The notes under the pieces: generated by a model | Told to the model about the DNA's origin: nothing | What the model saw: only the letters and a program-made list of their open reading frames with translations | Databases searched by the model: none | Made by a program: the position numbers and the translations under genes | Assembly (NCBI GenBank): GCA_037954665.1 | Contig: JBBMOL010000082.1 | Span: 620,001-684,000, forward strand | DNA length: 64,000 nt | Direction: 5' to 3' | Origin: Laguncularia racemosa | Taxonomy: Eukaryota > Streptophyta > Magnoliopsida > Myrtales > Combretaceae | Part shown: piece after piece, positions 1 to 10,299 of the stretch | Layout of the letters: the number at the start of each line of letters is the position of its first letter | How positions within the stretch are numbered: position 1 is the stretch's first letter

Positions 1-1100
1 ATACCCAATTAAACTTCATTGGATATTATCAAGCATATAATCCTTGCAGTATAATGTAAAAGCATATGGTATAAGCTCTTTGCTAGATATTCTCCCTTTT
101 ATACATCTTTGTTTTATTCAATGAATGTTCACATTCATGTTCTTTTGATTTATTCAAGCATCTATTTTGACGGGTTTTTGCCCGCTTCTTTTCATGAACT
201 TTTGCATTTTTCGCCCTTATCGTTATAGTGAGTTCACTGAGTCGGCAACATCCCGAGCTCATCACTCAAGTGATCGGGTTTTGAGATACCCCTACGGACT
301 CTTCCTCACTCTAACATTCAAGTTTGAATAATCTTAACTCAATTAGTTGAATCATTGGAGTAATGGCTATGCTTTATTTTTTTTTTATTTTTTTTCACTA
401 AGTGTTATGATTGCTTTACAAACAACTTCAAAGAGTATACAGTAGCTAATATAACCTAGAAGTAAACTTGTTTATTTTTCACTTAGGGACTCGACTTACT
501 CTTAGACTTCCAATTCTAAAGCTAAATAGAAGGTAAATTTGTTTCTTAAAGATTTCACTACTTAATTTTAACCATGTATTCTGATCACAGCAGTGGGTGA
601 GTAAAACATTTGAACAAGTCAATTTCACATTTTGTAGATGCTTATTACAACATTTAGTACAATCTCTAGATTTCATGATAATTTTGAAAAAATTTGGCTT
701 AAAATTGCTTAAGGACAAACATTCAAAGTATAAGTTAGTTCTCTATTCTCTATATTTTATTATCCTCTCCCCCACACTTAGCTTGAACAGTGTCCTCACT
801 GTTCCTAATTTAGCACAATTGAAAAGGAATTAACAACTCAAGGAGCATTAGAGAATAAGAGAAAGGAAATACTGGTACTTCCCTGGTATTGGAGTTCTCC
901 CCTTAAGCTTCTAGAAAGTGTCATTTGATTATGTGTATCCTTGCTGCAGCTGATCCAAAGAGTTCAAAAACTACACTAAAATCAAAACAAACTAAACTAA
1001 AACAAACCAAAAACAAACCAAAACTAATGCAAAACAAATTTTTTTTTTTTTTTTTTTACATGGGTTGCCTCCCATGAAGCGCCTTTCTTTAATGTCTTTG
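1..1100 (-). other. E1 3' noncoding region with hairpin and purine tract
   Basis: No gene is visible here. The stretch aligns by eye with 22790-23860 of E2. On the minus strand a perfect 8-bp stem with loop AGGA (785-804) is followed by a GTGTGGGGGAG-type purine tract (765-780), about 700 bases or more from the missing 3' LTR. Small open frames here have no recognisable content. Confidence 0.6.
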
Positions 1101-1101
1101 G

Positions 1102-1641
1102 CTAGACGTTCCTGGCTAGATGTTCGGATAAGGATCTTGATTCCAACTTTGGTGCCTGTAGTGATGGGTTAATAGCATCCGTAACAAAAACAGGAGAGAT
1201 ATCGTTAGGATGTTTCATGGCATCATAAATGTTAAATTTAATCACTTCACCATTAAATTCCATAGTGAGGGTGCAATCATTTACATCGATTTTCTTTTTA
1301 GAAGTCTTAAGGAATGGTCGCCCTAATAATATCAGTGATGAAGTATGAGAATCACTATCGTCCATGTCAAGCACATAAAAATCAGCAGGAAAAACCAACC
1401 CATTGACTTGAACTAAAACATCCTCTAGAACTCCCTCAGGATAAACATTGGACCTATCAGCAAGTTGAACAATAATACCCGTTTCCTTTAAAGGACCAAC
1501 ATTTAAACGTTGATAAATAGACAAAGGCATGACATTGATAGAAGCTCCTAGATCACACATGGCTTTAGCGATTCCAAGACTACCTATTTTGCAAGGAATG
1601 GCAAACATACCTGGGTCCTTACATTTAGGAGGAAGCTTCTT
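1102..1641 (-). pseudogene. E1 retropepsin-like aspartic protease domain
   Basis: This would process the Gag polyprotein inside the virus-like particle. The frame is the same as the upstream gag frame and is separated from it by one TAG at 1642-1644. Visible features are the segment CDLGASINVMPLS (D-L-G at the active site, where most relatives have D-S-G), the strand LADRSNVYPEGVLEDVLVQV, and the flap-side motif ILLGRPFL. The domain is full length, but the open frame ends shortly after it and no reverse transcriptase follows. The D-S-G to D-L-G change may weaken catalysis; this is inferred from family knowledge only. The first ATG after the stop is at 1608. Confidence 0.8.
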
Positions 1642-3357
1642 CTAAATAATAGCTGAAACATTTTCACTCACACTAATCTTTTCATTGCCTTTCAGCTTCC
1701 TTTTGTTAGTGCACAAGTCCTTGAGGAATCTAGCATAGCGTTGTATTTGCTTAATTGCATTAAGTAAAGGAATATTTACCTCGACTTTACGCAACGTTTC
1801 CAGAATCTCTTTTTCTTCCGCTTCCTTCTTGGATTTCGCTAATCTGGAGGGGAAAAGAGGTGGTATCAATGTGACCTTCGATGGCTCAACTAGAGACTTG
1901 CTAATCTGGTCGCCCTGCTGGCTCAGAGTCGAAGTCTCTTTCTTGGTCTCTTCCTCAAGATTAGACGGATGTCCTTTCTTATTTGATCCCTGCAATTCTG
2001 TTCCACTTCTCAAGGTAATTGTATTAACGCTTTGCTTCGGGTTTGTAATAGTTTGAGAAGGTAACTTACCTTGAGTTTCTAACCTATTGACAGCAGAAGC
2101 AAGTTGGCTTACCTGATTCTCCAAGTTGTGAATGCTTTGCTTTGTTTCCTCCTGAAATTGTTTGGTATTCACGGCAAGTGATTTAACAATTTCCTCAAGG
2201 GACATACCTAAAGTGGAAGGAGCTTGGGGTACGTGGTATGATGGCTTAAGCTGGAATTGTTGGACATGTTGAGGGTTATTGCGATATCGGAAGTTAGGAT
2301 GATCCCTCCATCCGGGATTGTAAGTGTTTGAATAGGGATCATATTTCCTTTGTGGCTGTCCTGGGAATCCGCCTACAGCATTGGCGTGTTCATGGTTGTC
2401 ATCTTGCAATGTGGGACACATGTCGGTCGGATGACTAGGAGCAGCACAAATTCCACCAGCTTTCACCTGTTGGGTATTTCCAAGAGTTAGCTGCTGCACA
2501 AGGGAGGTAAGATTAGAAATTTGATGTTCAAGGTTAGACACATTTACCTCGTTTGCCTTCCTTGAAGATGCATCATGCCTATACCCAAATTGTTGCGAAT
2601 TGGCAGCCATAATGGAGATCAATTCCCTAGCTTGACCAGGGGTTTTGTTTACTATAGTGCCTCCACTTGCAGCATCCATCATCTTTCTTTCCATCGGAAG
2701 TAGGCCTTCGTAGAGATATTGGATGAGGAGTTGTTCGGATATCCCATGTTGTGGGCAGCTTGCACACAGTTGCTTGAACCTTTCCCAATACTCATGAAGA
2801 GTCTCGGTGTCCCTTTGTTTTATACCACAAATTTCTCTTCTTATACCAGCGACTCTGGATGCGAGGAAGAATTTGTCCAAGAAGAGTCTCACCATATCTG
2901 TCCAAGTGGTGATAGAACCTGGAGGCAAATAAAACAACCAATCTTTAGCTTTAGTACTTAAAGAAAATGGAAAAGCACGTAGCTTGATTTGATCATCGGT
3001 TATTCCTTGCGGCCTCATACTAGAACACACTATATGAAACTCTTTCAAATGCTTGTGAGGATCTTCATTCTCAAGACCATGAAATGTAGGTAGCAGATGT
3101 ATCAACCCAGATTTCAATTCGAATTCCACAGCTAGTTCGGGATAGTGAATACAAAGTGGTTGTTGATTCACATCCGGTGCAGCCAACTCCCTTAAGGTTC
3201 TCTCGAGATTTGCCATGTCGTCCTCTTTTTCAGAATCAGACAAGTCCGATACTAAGTTCGGTCTAGTGGATGATCTAGCTTCTTGTCGCAACCTCTTTAG
3301 AGTCTTCTCAATCTCCGGATTATAAGTTAGTTCACCTGTTTGAGAAGAACGAGTCAT
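1642..3357 (-). CDS. E1 Gag polyprotein
   Basis: Structural protein that would form the virus-like particle and package element RNA. I chose the ATG at 3357 because the longer open frame (to 3453) reads back through the primer site and LTR. The retrotransposon gag domain is clear (for example the segment FPFSLSTKAKDWLFYLP and the motif ETLHEYWERFKQLC). A zinc-knuckle-like stretch follows, GGICAAPSHPTDMC, in which the expected first cysteine of C-X2-C is glycine, so zinc binding is probably damaged. The C-terminal part is glutamine-rich with a basic tail. The frame is open for about 571 codons and ends at a TAG immediately before the protease, in the same frame. That TAG could be a simple mutation or could separate Gag from protease; the sequence alone cannot decide. 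Confidence 0.85.
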   Translation of the reverse strand: MTRSSQTGELTYNPEIEKTLKRLRQEARSSTRPNLVSDLSDSEKEDDMANLERTLRELAAPDVNQQPLCIHYPELAVEFELKSGLIHLLPTFHGLENEDPHKHLKEFHIVCSSMRPQGITDDQIKLRAFPFSLSTKAKDWLFYLPPGSITTWTDMVRLFLDKFFLASRVAGIRREICGIKQRDTETLHEYWERFKQLCASCPQHGISEQLLIQYLYEGLLPMERKMMDAASGGTIVNKTPGQARELISIMAANSQQFGYRHDASSRKANEVNVSNLEHQISNLTSLVQQLTLGNTQQVKAGGICAAPSHPTDMCPTLQDDNHEHANAVGGFPGQPQRKYDPYSNTYNPGWRDHPNFRYRNNPQHVQQFQLKPSYHVPQAPSTLGMSLEEIVKSLAVNTKQFQEETKQSIHNLENQVSQLASAVNRLETQGKLPSQTITNPKQSVNTITLRSGTELQGSNKKGHPSNLEEETKKETSTLSQQGDQISKSLVEPSKVTLIPPLFPSRLAKSKKEAEEKEILETLRKVEVNIPLLNAIKQIQRYARFLKDLCTNKRKLKGNEKISVSENVSAII

Positions 3358-3385
3358 ACAAGAATAGAAATAAATTTGACACCAA

Positions 3386-3403
3386 TCTCCGGCAACGGTG
3401 CCA
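3386..3403 (-). promoter_or_regulatory. E1 primer-binding site, tRNA-Asp
   Basis: The plus strand reads tctccggcaacggtgcca, close to the 3' end of plant tRNA-Asp (GTC), which ends CGGCAACGGCGCCA. It lies a few bases inside the LTR edge at 3409, the expected place for priming minus-strand DNA synthesis. Use of tRNA-Asp is typical of Athila-type elements. Confidence 0.85.
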
Positions 3404-3547
3404 AAATTTGATGGGTGTCGAATCCAACAAAAATAAAACCTACTCCTAGACAATTATATGATTTGCATATAGTGGTGAGTAGGGTCGAATCCACAGAGAT
3501 TGGTTAAACTTATTTCTATTCAAGGAGAATAAAAGGAAAAGGAAAAT

Positions 3548-3574
3548 GGGGGGGGGGGGGGGGGGGGGGGGGGG
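3548..3574. repeat. Homopolymer (G)27
   Basis: An uninterrupted run of 27 G in the R/U5 side of the E1 LTR. The length is hard to sequence and may vary between reads. Confidence 0.8.
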
Positions 3575-4474
3575 TTGGTTTGTGAATTGAACAAAGTTAA
3601 AACAAGATAAGAAAGTTGTATATTGATAAAAAGCCTAGCCAAAGGAATCAAGATGGTTTAATTCTAGGAATTGATCATCGATGCAAATGTTCTCTATTCT
3701 TGTTCCTAGATAAATTGGTTATGGTTATTAACAAGCTCTAACAACCTATCTCTCCTTACTTCCTCGATAACCTCAGACAAGCGCTTTGAATTATTTCTCT
3801 TATTGATTAAACAACCCTTAGACAAGCGCTTAGGATTTAATCTATCAATAGCATTAAGATCTAGAGAGACCACCAATTCATGCCAGTAGATTATAAGATA
3901 ACCTATTTAAACATGATCATACACCTCCATAACATGAATTCGATCATCTCTTTTATAACCAAACATGTTATTGCGTCACTAAGACTAGAACAATCAAACA
4001 ATTACGGATTTGACGTGCTAGTTGACAATATATTAACTTGCTAATTGAGTAGAAGAGCTCTATTCATACCAATCAACAAAGAAAATAATGACAAAACGAT
4101 CAGAAGATATATGAATACCCGAAAACAAAGAATAGAATAAATACAAGTCAATTAGACCTCACAATTCGTGGAGAATTAAACATCTACGACCCTTTGGCTA
4201 GAAAAGTAGCTTAGCTACTCATGTTCATCAATAAAACGAAAATAAAAGATAGAAACATAATGAACCCGGTTACCTGCTCTGCCTCCGCGTTTCCTTCTTC
4301 AAAATCCAAGATTCCAAGATCAAAAGTTCAAAAGTTGTCCTAACCCTCTAGGGTTGGTTCTATTTATATTGTTAGGGAGATGGCATGTGATCTTTTGCTA
4401 GCAAGATACGAAAATATCTTTCCTTTTCCAAGTAGATTTCGAGAAGTGAAGATTCGTTTGCCTGGCATGCCCTT

Positions 4475-4871
4475 CCACACGGCCGTGGGTTAAGTCGTGC
4501 CATCCTCTGTGCATATTCTTCAAGTCTTCATCCGCGCCCAGTGTGAACCACGGTTACACACACGGCCAGATTTCAAGCCGTGCCTTCATCTGTGCATAAT
4601 CTTCAAGTCTTCATTCGTGTCCAGTGTGTACCACGGTTATACCCACGACTAGATTTCAAGTCGTGCCTTCATCTGGTTGATGTTCCACACTTTCTTCTCC
4701 TTGGCACACCTAGCTTCCACCACGGCTCCAAGCACGGTTTCTCCCACGGCTTCCACCACGGCCGTGCCTTAAGCCGTGTCTCTCTCTGTTCAAAGTCCTC
4801 ATTTTCGCCTTCTTGTCCAGTGTGTAACACGGTTTGAACCTTGGCCGTGCCTCAAACCGTGCTTCCTCCGG
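4475..4871. repeat. CG-rich palindrome array in E1 LTR
   Basis: Degenerate tandem units of roughly 90-100 bases alternate CACGGCCGTG or CACGGTT/AACCGTG half-sites with 'TCTGTGCATA.TCTTCAAGTC' segments. The array lies about 100-500 bases upstream of the minus-strand TATA-like box. It stands out as CG-rich in an AT-rich LTR. Confidence 0.75.
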
Positions 4872-5065
4872 TGGTGTAATTCCTTGTCTTGATCCAAGTT
4901 GTAGATGACTTCTCTAAAATACTTGAATTAGCATCCTTGACTCCATTTAACCTGATTTATCACGATGATAGAATTAAAGTACCATTTCCTTATGATTTCT
5001 ATAAAATCAATAATAATTTGACACAATTTATACTATAAAGATTGAGTATAAAATGGCTCTATCAA

Positions 5066-6373
5066 GAACTAACAATCTGGTCAAATTTTTGTTCATGTAG
5101 AAATCCACCCAACTTTCCCAATAGCAATTTCGTATCACGATTTGACAAGATTCACATAATGCTAAGAATTCAATTAAAGATCACCAAAAAAAACTCTAAA
5201 TCACAATAGTAACAATAATTCTCCACTTAATTTCCAATTCTAACTCAACATAACCCAATTGATAGCAATTTCCTTTTTCTTTTTCTTCTTCTCTTTTTTT
5301 TGTACGAATTTTCTTTTCTTCTACTTCTTCCTTTTTTTTTAAGTCTTGAACACACTATCAATGAACAATCACCAGCAATTTACCAAATCAATCGAACAAA
5401 TCTAAAACTTGTAGAACGAATTCAACAGAACACTTTTTTTTTGTTTCTTGAGAAAGGAAATATGTATGATTCCTTTCAAACACTAATGACAATCAATCGA
5501 CATGTAACTGCAAATCGAATTAAAGAAGGAACGATTGTTTTATCCAAACCTTAGATCTAAGAATACGTAATTGAAATAACAAAAGGATAAGCGATCTTGA
5601 CAAACCTGATTGCTCTTATACCAAATGATGTGAACCTCATTAACCTATGATGAAACTCAACAATGGATTCGCTAATCTCAAAACCTAGGTTCTCTCAAGA
5701 GCGATGGACACCATGACCTTTTGTCTATAAATGAGATAAGAACCTTGGTATACGCGATAATGCCACAATCGATTATGGCAGGATTGATTGATAAGTTAAG
5801 GGATGAACGCCATGGATTCAAGAATCTGATAAGTTCGATAGTTCTTCAAAGAACCAAAGAGAAATCTCTCTCTCAATTGATGAGTAAAAACAAATGTTCC
5901 ATGATTGCTTACAAATTAATGTGTGACGACTATTTATAGTCTCACAACAAATGTAAACAAAACATCACGAAAACCCTACTTGCAACTAAGAAAAACAATA
6001 TACTCCAGCAACTTAAATTAGACAAAAGCTAGCCTATAATTTCTCTCTAAGTCGGTAGTTTAAACTACACATTGAACCGGGGTATAAGTAAGCTGGCCAC
6101 TTAGGCTAGTGGCTTACTTTGCTGACCTTCCATGCAATTCCACACCAGCCACTTTAGGCCAACGGCCTTCTTTCAAGGCCGACCACTTAGGCCAACGGCC
6201 TAAGCCACTAAGGCCAACAATTTTCAACACTCTTGAAGTTGTCGGCCTTTGGTTCCGTCCTCAACTTCCATCCTTGTGATATGCACTTCGAATATGCCCG
6301 TACTCTTTGTTGGCAACTCCTTATCTTATCTTAGATCATCCTTAGACCAATCCTCCTATTGTGATCTTCATCA
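5066..6373 (-). mobile_element. E6-A: leader and 5' LTR of a gypsy element, truncated in window by E1
   Basis: The minus-strand LTR is 5626-6373 (748 bp, tgatgtgaacc...cttcatca), with a TATA-like box at 5931-5939 and a primer site resembling tRNA-iMet (gctcttatacca on plus, 5612-5623). The leader 5066-5625 is noncoding and T-rich. LTR, leader and right-hand host flank (ctatgaatccg) match E6-B at 49797-51109, so the insertion was present before the duplication. The rest of E6-A should lie left of E1, beyond the window. A GGCC-rich array occupies about 6040-6235, upstream of the TATA box. Confidence 0.85.
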
Positions 6374-6544
6374 CTATGAATCCGTACATCTTTTCGATAA
6401 TTTTCTAAAATATTCCTTTTCCAAGTCTTTTTACTTTTCCTCTAAATTTTTCATTGATATCTTGTTGTTATTCTTGGATTCATCTTCTTCCAAGATAGGC
6501 ATTAGAGGCTCTTCATGCTGCTCATTTGGTGGTTGATTGTTTTG

Positions 6545-6934
6545 AGTCAATTGCTAAAGCATCTAAATATCTCCACTCTTTTGGAAAAAGTTCAAGATGT
6601 ACACCTTAGTTGCATGGTTCTCACCTACTTTCCCTCTTAACTCTCTAACATCTACAATTTTCTTGATTTTTTTCCTTCACTTCTTTTTTATTTTCTCTCG
6701 AGGACCCATTAACATGGATAAAGACATATCGTGATCATGGTAATCCAAAGCGACATGCTAAAGCGAATCCATGCAAGAAATGCCTTGAAGTGGGCCAAAC
6801 TACTAGGTTATAGAAAATGGGAAGTACCCAATACATCTAATAAAGCCATGGAGAGCAACTCTTGGATAATCCTTGCATTATAAAATGGCTCTAGTACAGT
6901 TACTCTATCTTGTTGTCTATGTAAAGTGTTTAGC
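6545..6934 (-). pseudogene. DUF7745-like pseudogene, 3' remnant (copy A)
   Basis: This matches the 3' part of the longer pseudogene at 51290-52543 in block B. The 5' part, including the recognisable DUF7745-like core, is missing because of the deletion scar at 6932-7009. No intact frame remains. Assignment rests entirely on the block B copy. Confidence 0.4.
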
Positions 6935-7009
6935 AACTCTTGGTTTATTGATTTTCACCATGATTCACATGTTGGAATAGTAGAGCTTGAAGCACATAAG
7001 GTAATTGTG
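6932..7009. other. Deletion scar with templated filler DNA
   Basis: Block B has 1108 bp here (51671-52778) that A lacks. In its place A carries 12 bases identical to 6854-6865 (agcaactcttgg), then 69 bases identical to 8273-8341. The joints show short shared words: agc, ttgg and aattgtg. This is the pattern left by break repair through serial template switching. Confidence 0.85.
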
Positions 7010-8861
7010 GAGCTGTATTATTATTTTTTTCTTTGAGTTGAAAACAAGTCCTCTAAGAAGTCTGCCAATAATAATTTTTTTAAATGCCCCTTATAATTTC
7101 AATCATTATGAATTGATAATGATGTAAAGGGTGGGTTTTAAGAGGTTCCCCCATTTTATCATCAGTTGCACTGTGGAGGAAATGGGTTGACTACATCAAC
7201 CATTGGGTCACATAATGGCTACTTGTCAAGGGTCCTAGGATGGCTCAAGTTCGACCTTATCTAACAATCATTTTTTTTTTCAAAATAAAATCCCCCAAGT
7301 TTGAATACCCCTATAGAGGTCTTACACACTACATAAATTGTGAGTCAATTTTGTGAGATAAAAGAAAAGCTCAAATGCCAAAAAAAAAAAAAATCTTATT
7401 GTTTGTTTTTCAACAAAAGTTAATTTAGATATTTAATAAAATAGAAGAATTCATTTTGGCTATGAATGGTGCATAATGATGCTAAAATTGTCTCTTATAA
7501 CGTAATTGTTATTATTACTTTTAAAGAATTAGGATGCATGTAGGGTAGTATACATGCTTAAGAAACATCATAGGGACACAAAAGTGTTTCCTAATTACCT
7601 AATATGACAACAACTTTTATCATAACAATGATATTTAATTTTGTGAAATATTATTATAGTAGATGATGAGACACAATATGTTATCATACACAATAATCCG
7701 TTGGGGTGCTTTTGTATGTCTCAACAAGTATCACATATTAGCATACAACTTGTGTCCCAAAGATCAGTTGCTATGCCCACCCATTAAACCCAGCAGAGGC
7801 ACAAAAACTCAAGTCTGAGTAACCAAAGTATCCTAATTCATATTCTTATGGGACAAAATTATGTGTCCCGATATATAGAATTCTCTTAAGCCCCAAATCC
7901 CTATCAACATATCGCTTTAAAATGAGCAAACCACATAAAGTAAGGACTTAGATGGGGGTTTGCAATGCCTACAGGAAGTGCTTTAGTTACATCATTTTTT
8001 GTTGTCAATCATGATATTTGAAATCCACCAGCTAACATACTCTGCATATGTAGCTTTTTGTTTTTCCTATCTTAGGGCTCAATCCAGAGTCTCCAAATGT
8101 TAATCATTTAATACAAGATAGTCATGCATGGTCCCCAAATTTAGTAATTTTGTAATTTTCATTTCCCAAATCAATAAACAAATGCTTTTATGCTAGCAAG
8201 CTATATGTAAGTAGTGTAGGAATTTATTTGAATAGGAAGCTATTTGCATAGTAGATTTGCTGATTTTTAGTTTGGTTTATTGATTTTCACCATGATTCAC
8301 ATGTTGGAATAGTAGAGCTTGAAGCACATAAGGTAATTGTGTATTAAATTACCTTGACATCAGTTCTAATGGAATCATCCCTACTGTGCATGAAATAAAT
8401 AATATAATTTTGAAGCATGTACATAAGGGGATCAACATCGTACATTTACTCTTTGATTACGTAAAAATCTCCCTAATTATTATAAACATAAGGCTCATTA
8501 AGGGGACTTCTTCATAAAATACCCTTAGAATTCTACTGTGAATGTTTATGCAAGCATTTTTACAATAATTCAAGGAGATCTTTACATAATTAGAGAGTGA
8601 CGATACTATGCTATAATGGCATTATGGAATTCAAGCAACACTTAACACCTTTTCTTGAAATCTCATCAAATGTTTAATTATTACATGCAATAAAAACTAG
8701 ACATTTATTTCCAGCTATTTAATGATGCAAAAGATTTAATCAATTAAATAACGCAACAAAAAATAAAAGTTTACTTGCCAATCATTTATTTTTCATTATC
8801 ACTCGGAAAAAAGTTACACGTTTCTTGAAAATATCTTACGGGAAGGTGAAGCAATGAACAT
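7010..8861. other. AT-rich host DNA, no gene seen
   Basis: The sequence is shared with block B (52786-53912 and 59304-60052). No open frame with recognisable content was found. Position 8125-8129 (tgcat) is the empty site corresponding to the E5 insertion in B. Confidence 0.6.
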
Positions 8862-8869
8862 TATAAATA
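8862..8869 (+). promoter_or_regulatory. TATA box of DEFL gene A
   Basis: TATAAATA lies 117 bases upstream of the proposed start codon and is conserved in copy B (60053-60060). Confidence 0.5.
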
Positions 8870-8978
8870 ACACTAAATTGCATGAAGGCCACATAGTGGA
8901 AAAGACTAATTTACATTTTTTTTTCTTGAAAAATTCTATAGGAATCCATCGTATCGTTCAACTCCTTTTGTCATATAG

Positions 8979-9336
8979 ATGGAAAAGCTTCATTTTTCCC
9001 ATATTTTGGTCCTTGTCCTCATCATCTCTGGTTTGTACAATATAAGAATTATAGCAACATCGAAAGATCCATTATGTAATTAGTATTTATTTACTTTACA
9101 CACGTTAATATTACCTATAATTTGATGGTATGTTTACACTTTTGGCAGTTGCAAATGTGATTCCACAAGCTGATGCACAGAAAAGGTGCCTAGACCAACT
9201 ACAACCTAAGGGCTGTTTGCTTGAGACTTGCAAAAAACAATGTTTTGAGAAGCATGGATCATTCTTTGGAGGTCAATGTGTTGAAAATCCTCCAGGTTCA
9301 GAAGTTTGGGCTTGCATATGTGCTTATAATTGCTAA
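8979..9336 (+). CDS. Secreted defensin-like (DEFL/LCR-type) cysteine-rich peptide, copy A, two exons
   Basis: Exon 1 is 8979-9030, the intron 9031-9148 (GT...AG, 118 bp, phase 1) and exon 2 9149-9336, giving 79 residues. Exon 1 encodes a hydrophobic signal peptide starting MEKLHFSHILVLVLIIS. The mature part probably begins near AQKRC and has eight cysteines in the order C-X8-C-X4-C-X3-C-X11-C-X11-C-X1-C-X3-C, including a GGQC segment and a CIC pair. An intron splitting the signal peptide from the mature exon is the usual arrangement of plant DEFL genes. An ATG at 9130 opens exon 2 as a single frame, but it is TTG in copy B and lies in the predicted intron, so I reject it as a start. Such peptides act outside the cell as antimicrobial or signalling molecules; the specific role is unknown. 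A TATA box lies upstream. Confidence 0.8.
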
Positions 9337-10295
9337 TCTGCTGTATTTTATAAATCTCAAATAATTTATATTGTAACACGTCAAAAGCCTAGCTACTAAG
9401 TTAAGCTTGGCAAAAGAATGCCTTGAATGAATTTGTTTCTTTTTTCCTTATGTCCACTTAAGTGAAACAAGATTCACATTGTCTTATTTTTTTACAGTAA
9501 TAATGAAGGAAAATTGTATGGACTATCCAAAAATTTATCAATCAACCCATATTTTGTAATTTTCATATTTCCACAGCTTTGATATCGACACCCACCCTTA
9601 TGGAAGTTTTCAACAAATGTATGTGTTGCTCTAAATGACATAATGATGTTTTTTCAACATTTATGGAAGCTATTAGTGAATAAAGAAAAATGATAAAAGG
9701 CTATAGTTCCAAATTATATGCATTGGGTGTGTATGTGTGATTTTAAAGTTTTCGCCAATTTAATGCAGTTTTTCATTCTGTTAAGATCTAATGATTAGGG
9801 GGAAAAAATTAGATTTCAACAACAAAAAGTAACTTGGTTTCCCTTACTACAAATTAGTCACCTATTTCCGAATGTTTAGATAGCTAAATGAAACTAAAAA
9901 CTTTCCGGTGGCTAAATTTGGATCCATGAAAGATTTTTTATGAGTTTTGAGCGCTCACTTCACATAAAGATCCTAGTTTGTTCCCCTTTCACTCTCCTAT
10001 ACAAAAACTAAAAAAGGAGCGAACGAATCTAATATCATGAGATCTTCTTTAGTACTCCTATTATTTAAGCGAGGATTAATCAATGGGCAATTAATATTTA
10101 CTTTGAAAACATGCTAAATACACACGTGAAGACAATAAACATGGCACTAATGATCCAGGAGTTTAGAAACAAAAAAGGTGAATTTTAAGATCATTAAAAC
10201 TAAATGAAATAGAAAACCATCCAGTAGCTTAAATTGGATCTATTATGGGTTACTTATGGCATTACAACACTTTTGACATTATAAGATGACCCCAT
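9337..10295. other. AT-rich downstream DNA, no gene seen
   Basis: Colinear with 60527-61490 in block B. No supported coding or RNA gene was found. Confidence 0.55.
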
Positions 10296-10299
10296 TATC

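Larger units (their letters stand above)
1..5065 (-). mobile_element. E1: Athila-like LTR retrotransposon, gag-protease only (3' LTR outside window)
   Basis: Read on the minus strand this is 5' LTR (3409-5065), tRNA-Asp primer site, gag, protease and then 3' noncoding sequence running off the left edge. The 3' noncoding part resembles the same part of E2 (about 22790-23860), so both belong to one broad Athila-like group. Reverse transcriptase, RNase H and integrase, which fill about 3 kb in E2, are absent: the protease is followed at once by the shared 'cctcccatgaagcgc' stretch. The right end falls inside the leader of E6-A, where block B is uninterrupted, so E1 is a later insertion. The expected target duplication is agaac (5066-5070); its partner lies outside the window. 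Confidence 0.85.
3409..5065 (-). repeat. E1 5' LTR
   Basis: A 1657-bp repeat with TG...CA ends (plus strand tgatgggtg...ctctatca). It holds a minus-strand TATA-like box at about 4361-4369, a run of 27 G residues (3548-3574) and a CG-rich repeat array (4475-4871) upstream of the TATA box. The right edge is fixed by block B, which continues through this point without the LTR (49797). Confidence 0.85.

Noticed and set aside
3358..3453. Upstream extension of the E1 gag frame to 3453
   Set aside because: It reads through the primer site and LTR edge, which cannot be part of the mature gag frame.
9130..9336. Single-exon small protein starting at the ATG at 9130 (and at TTG 60320 in copy B)
   Set aside because: The start is not conserved, lies just before a good splice acceptor, and the product lacks a signal peptide; the two-exon model explains both copies.
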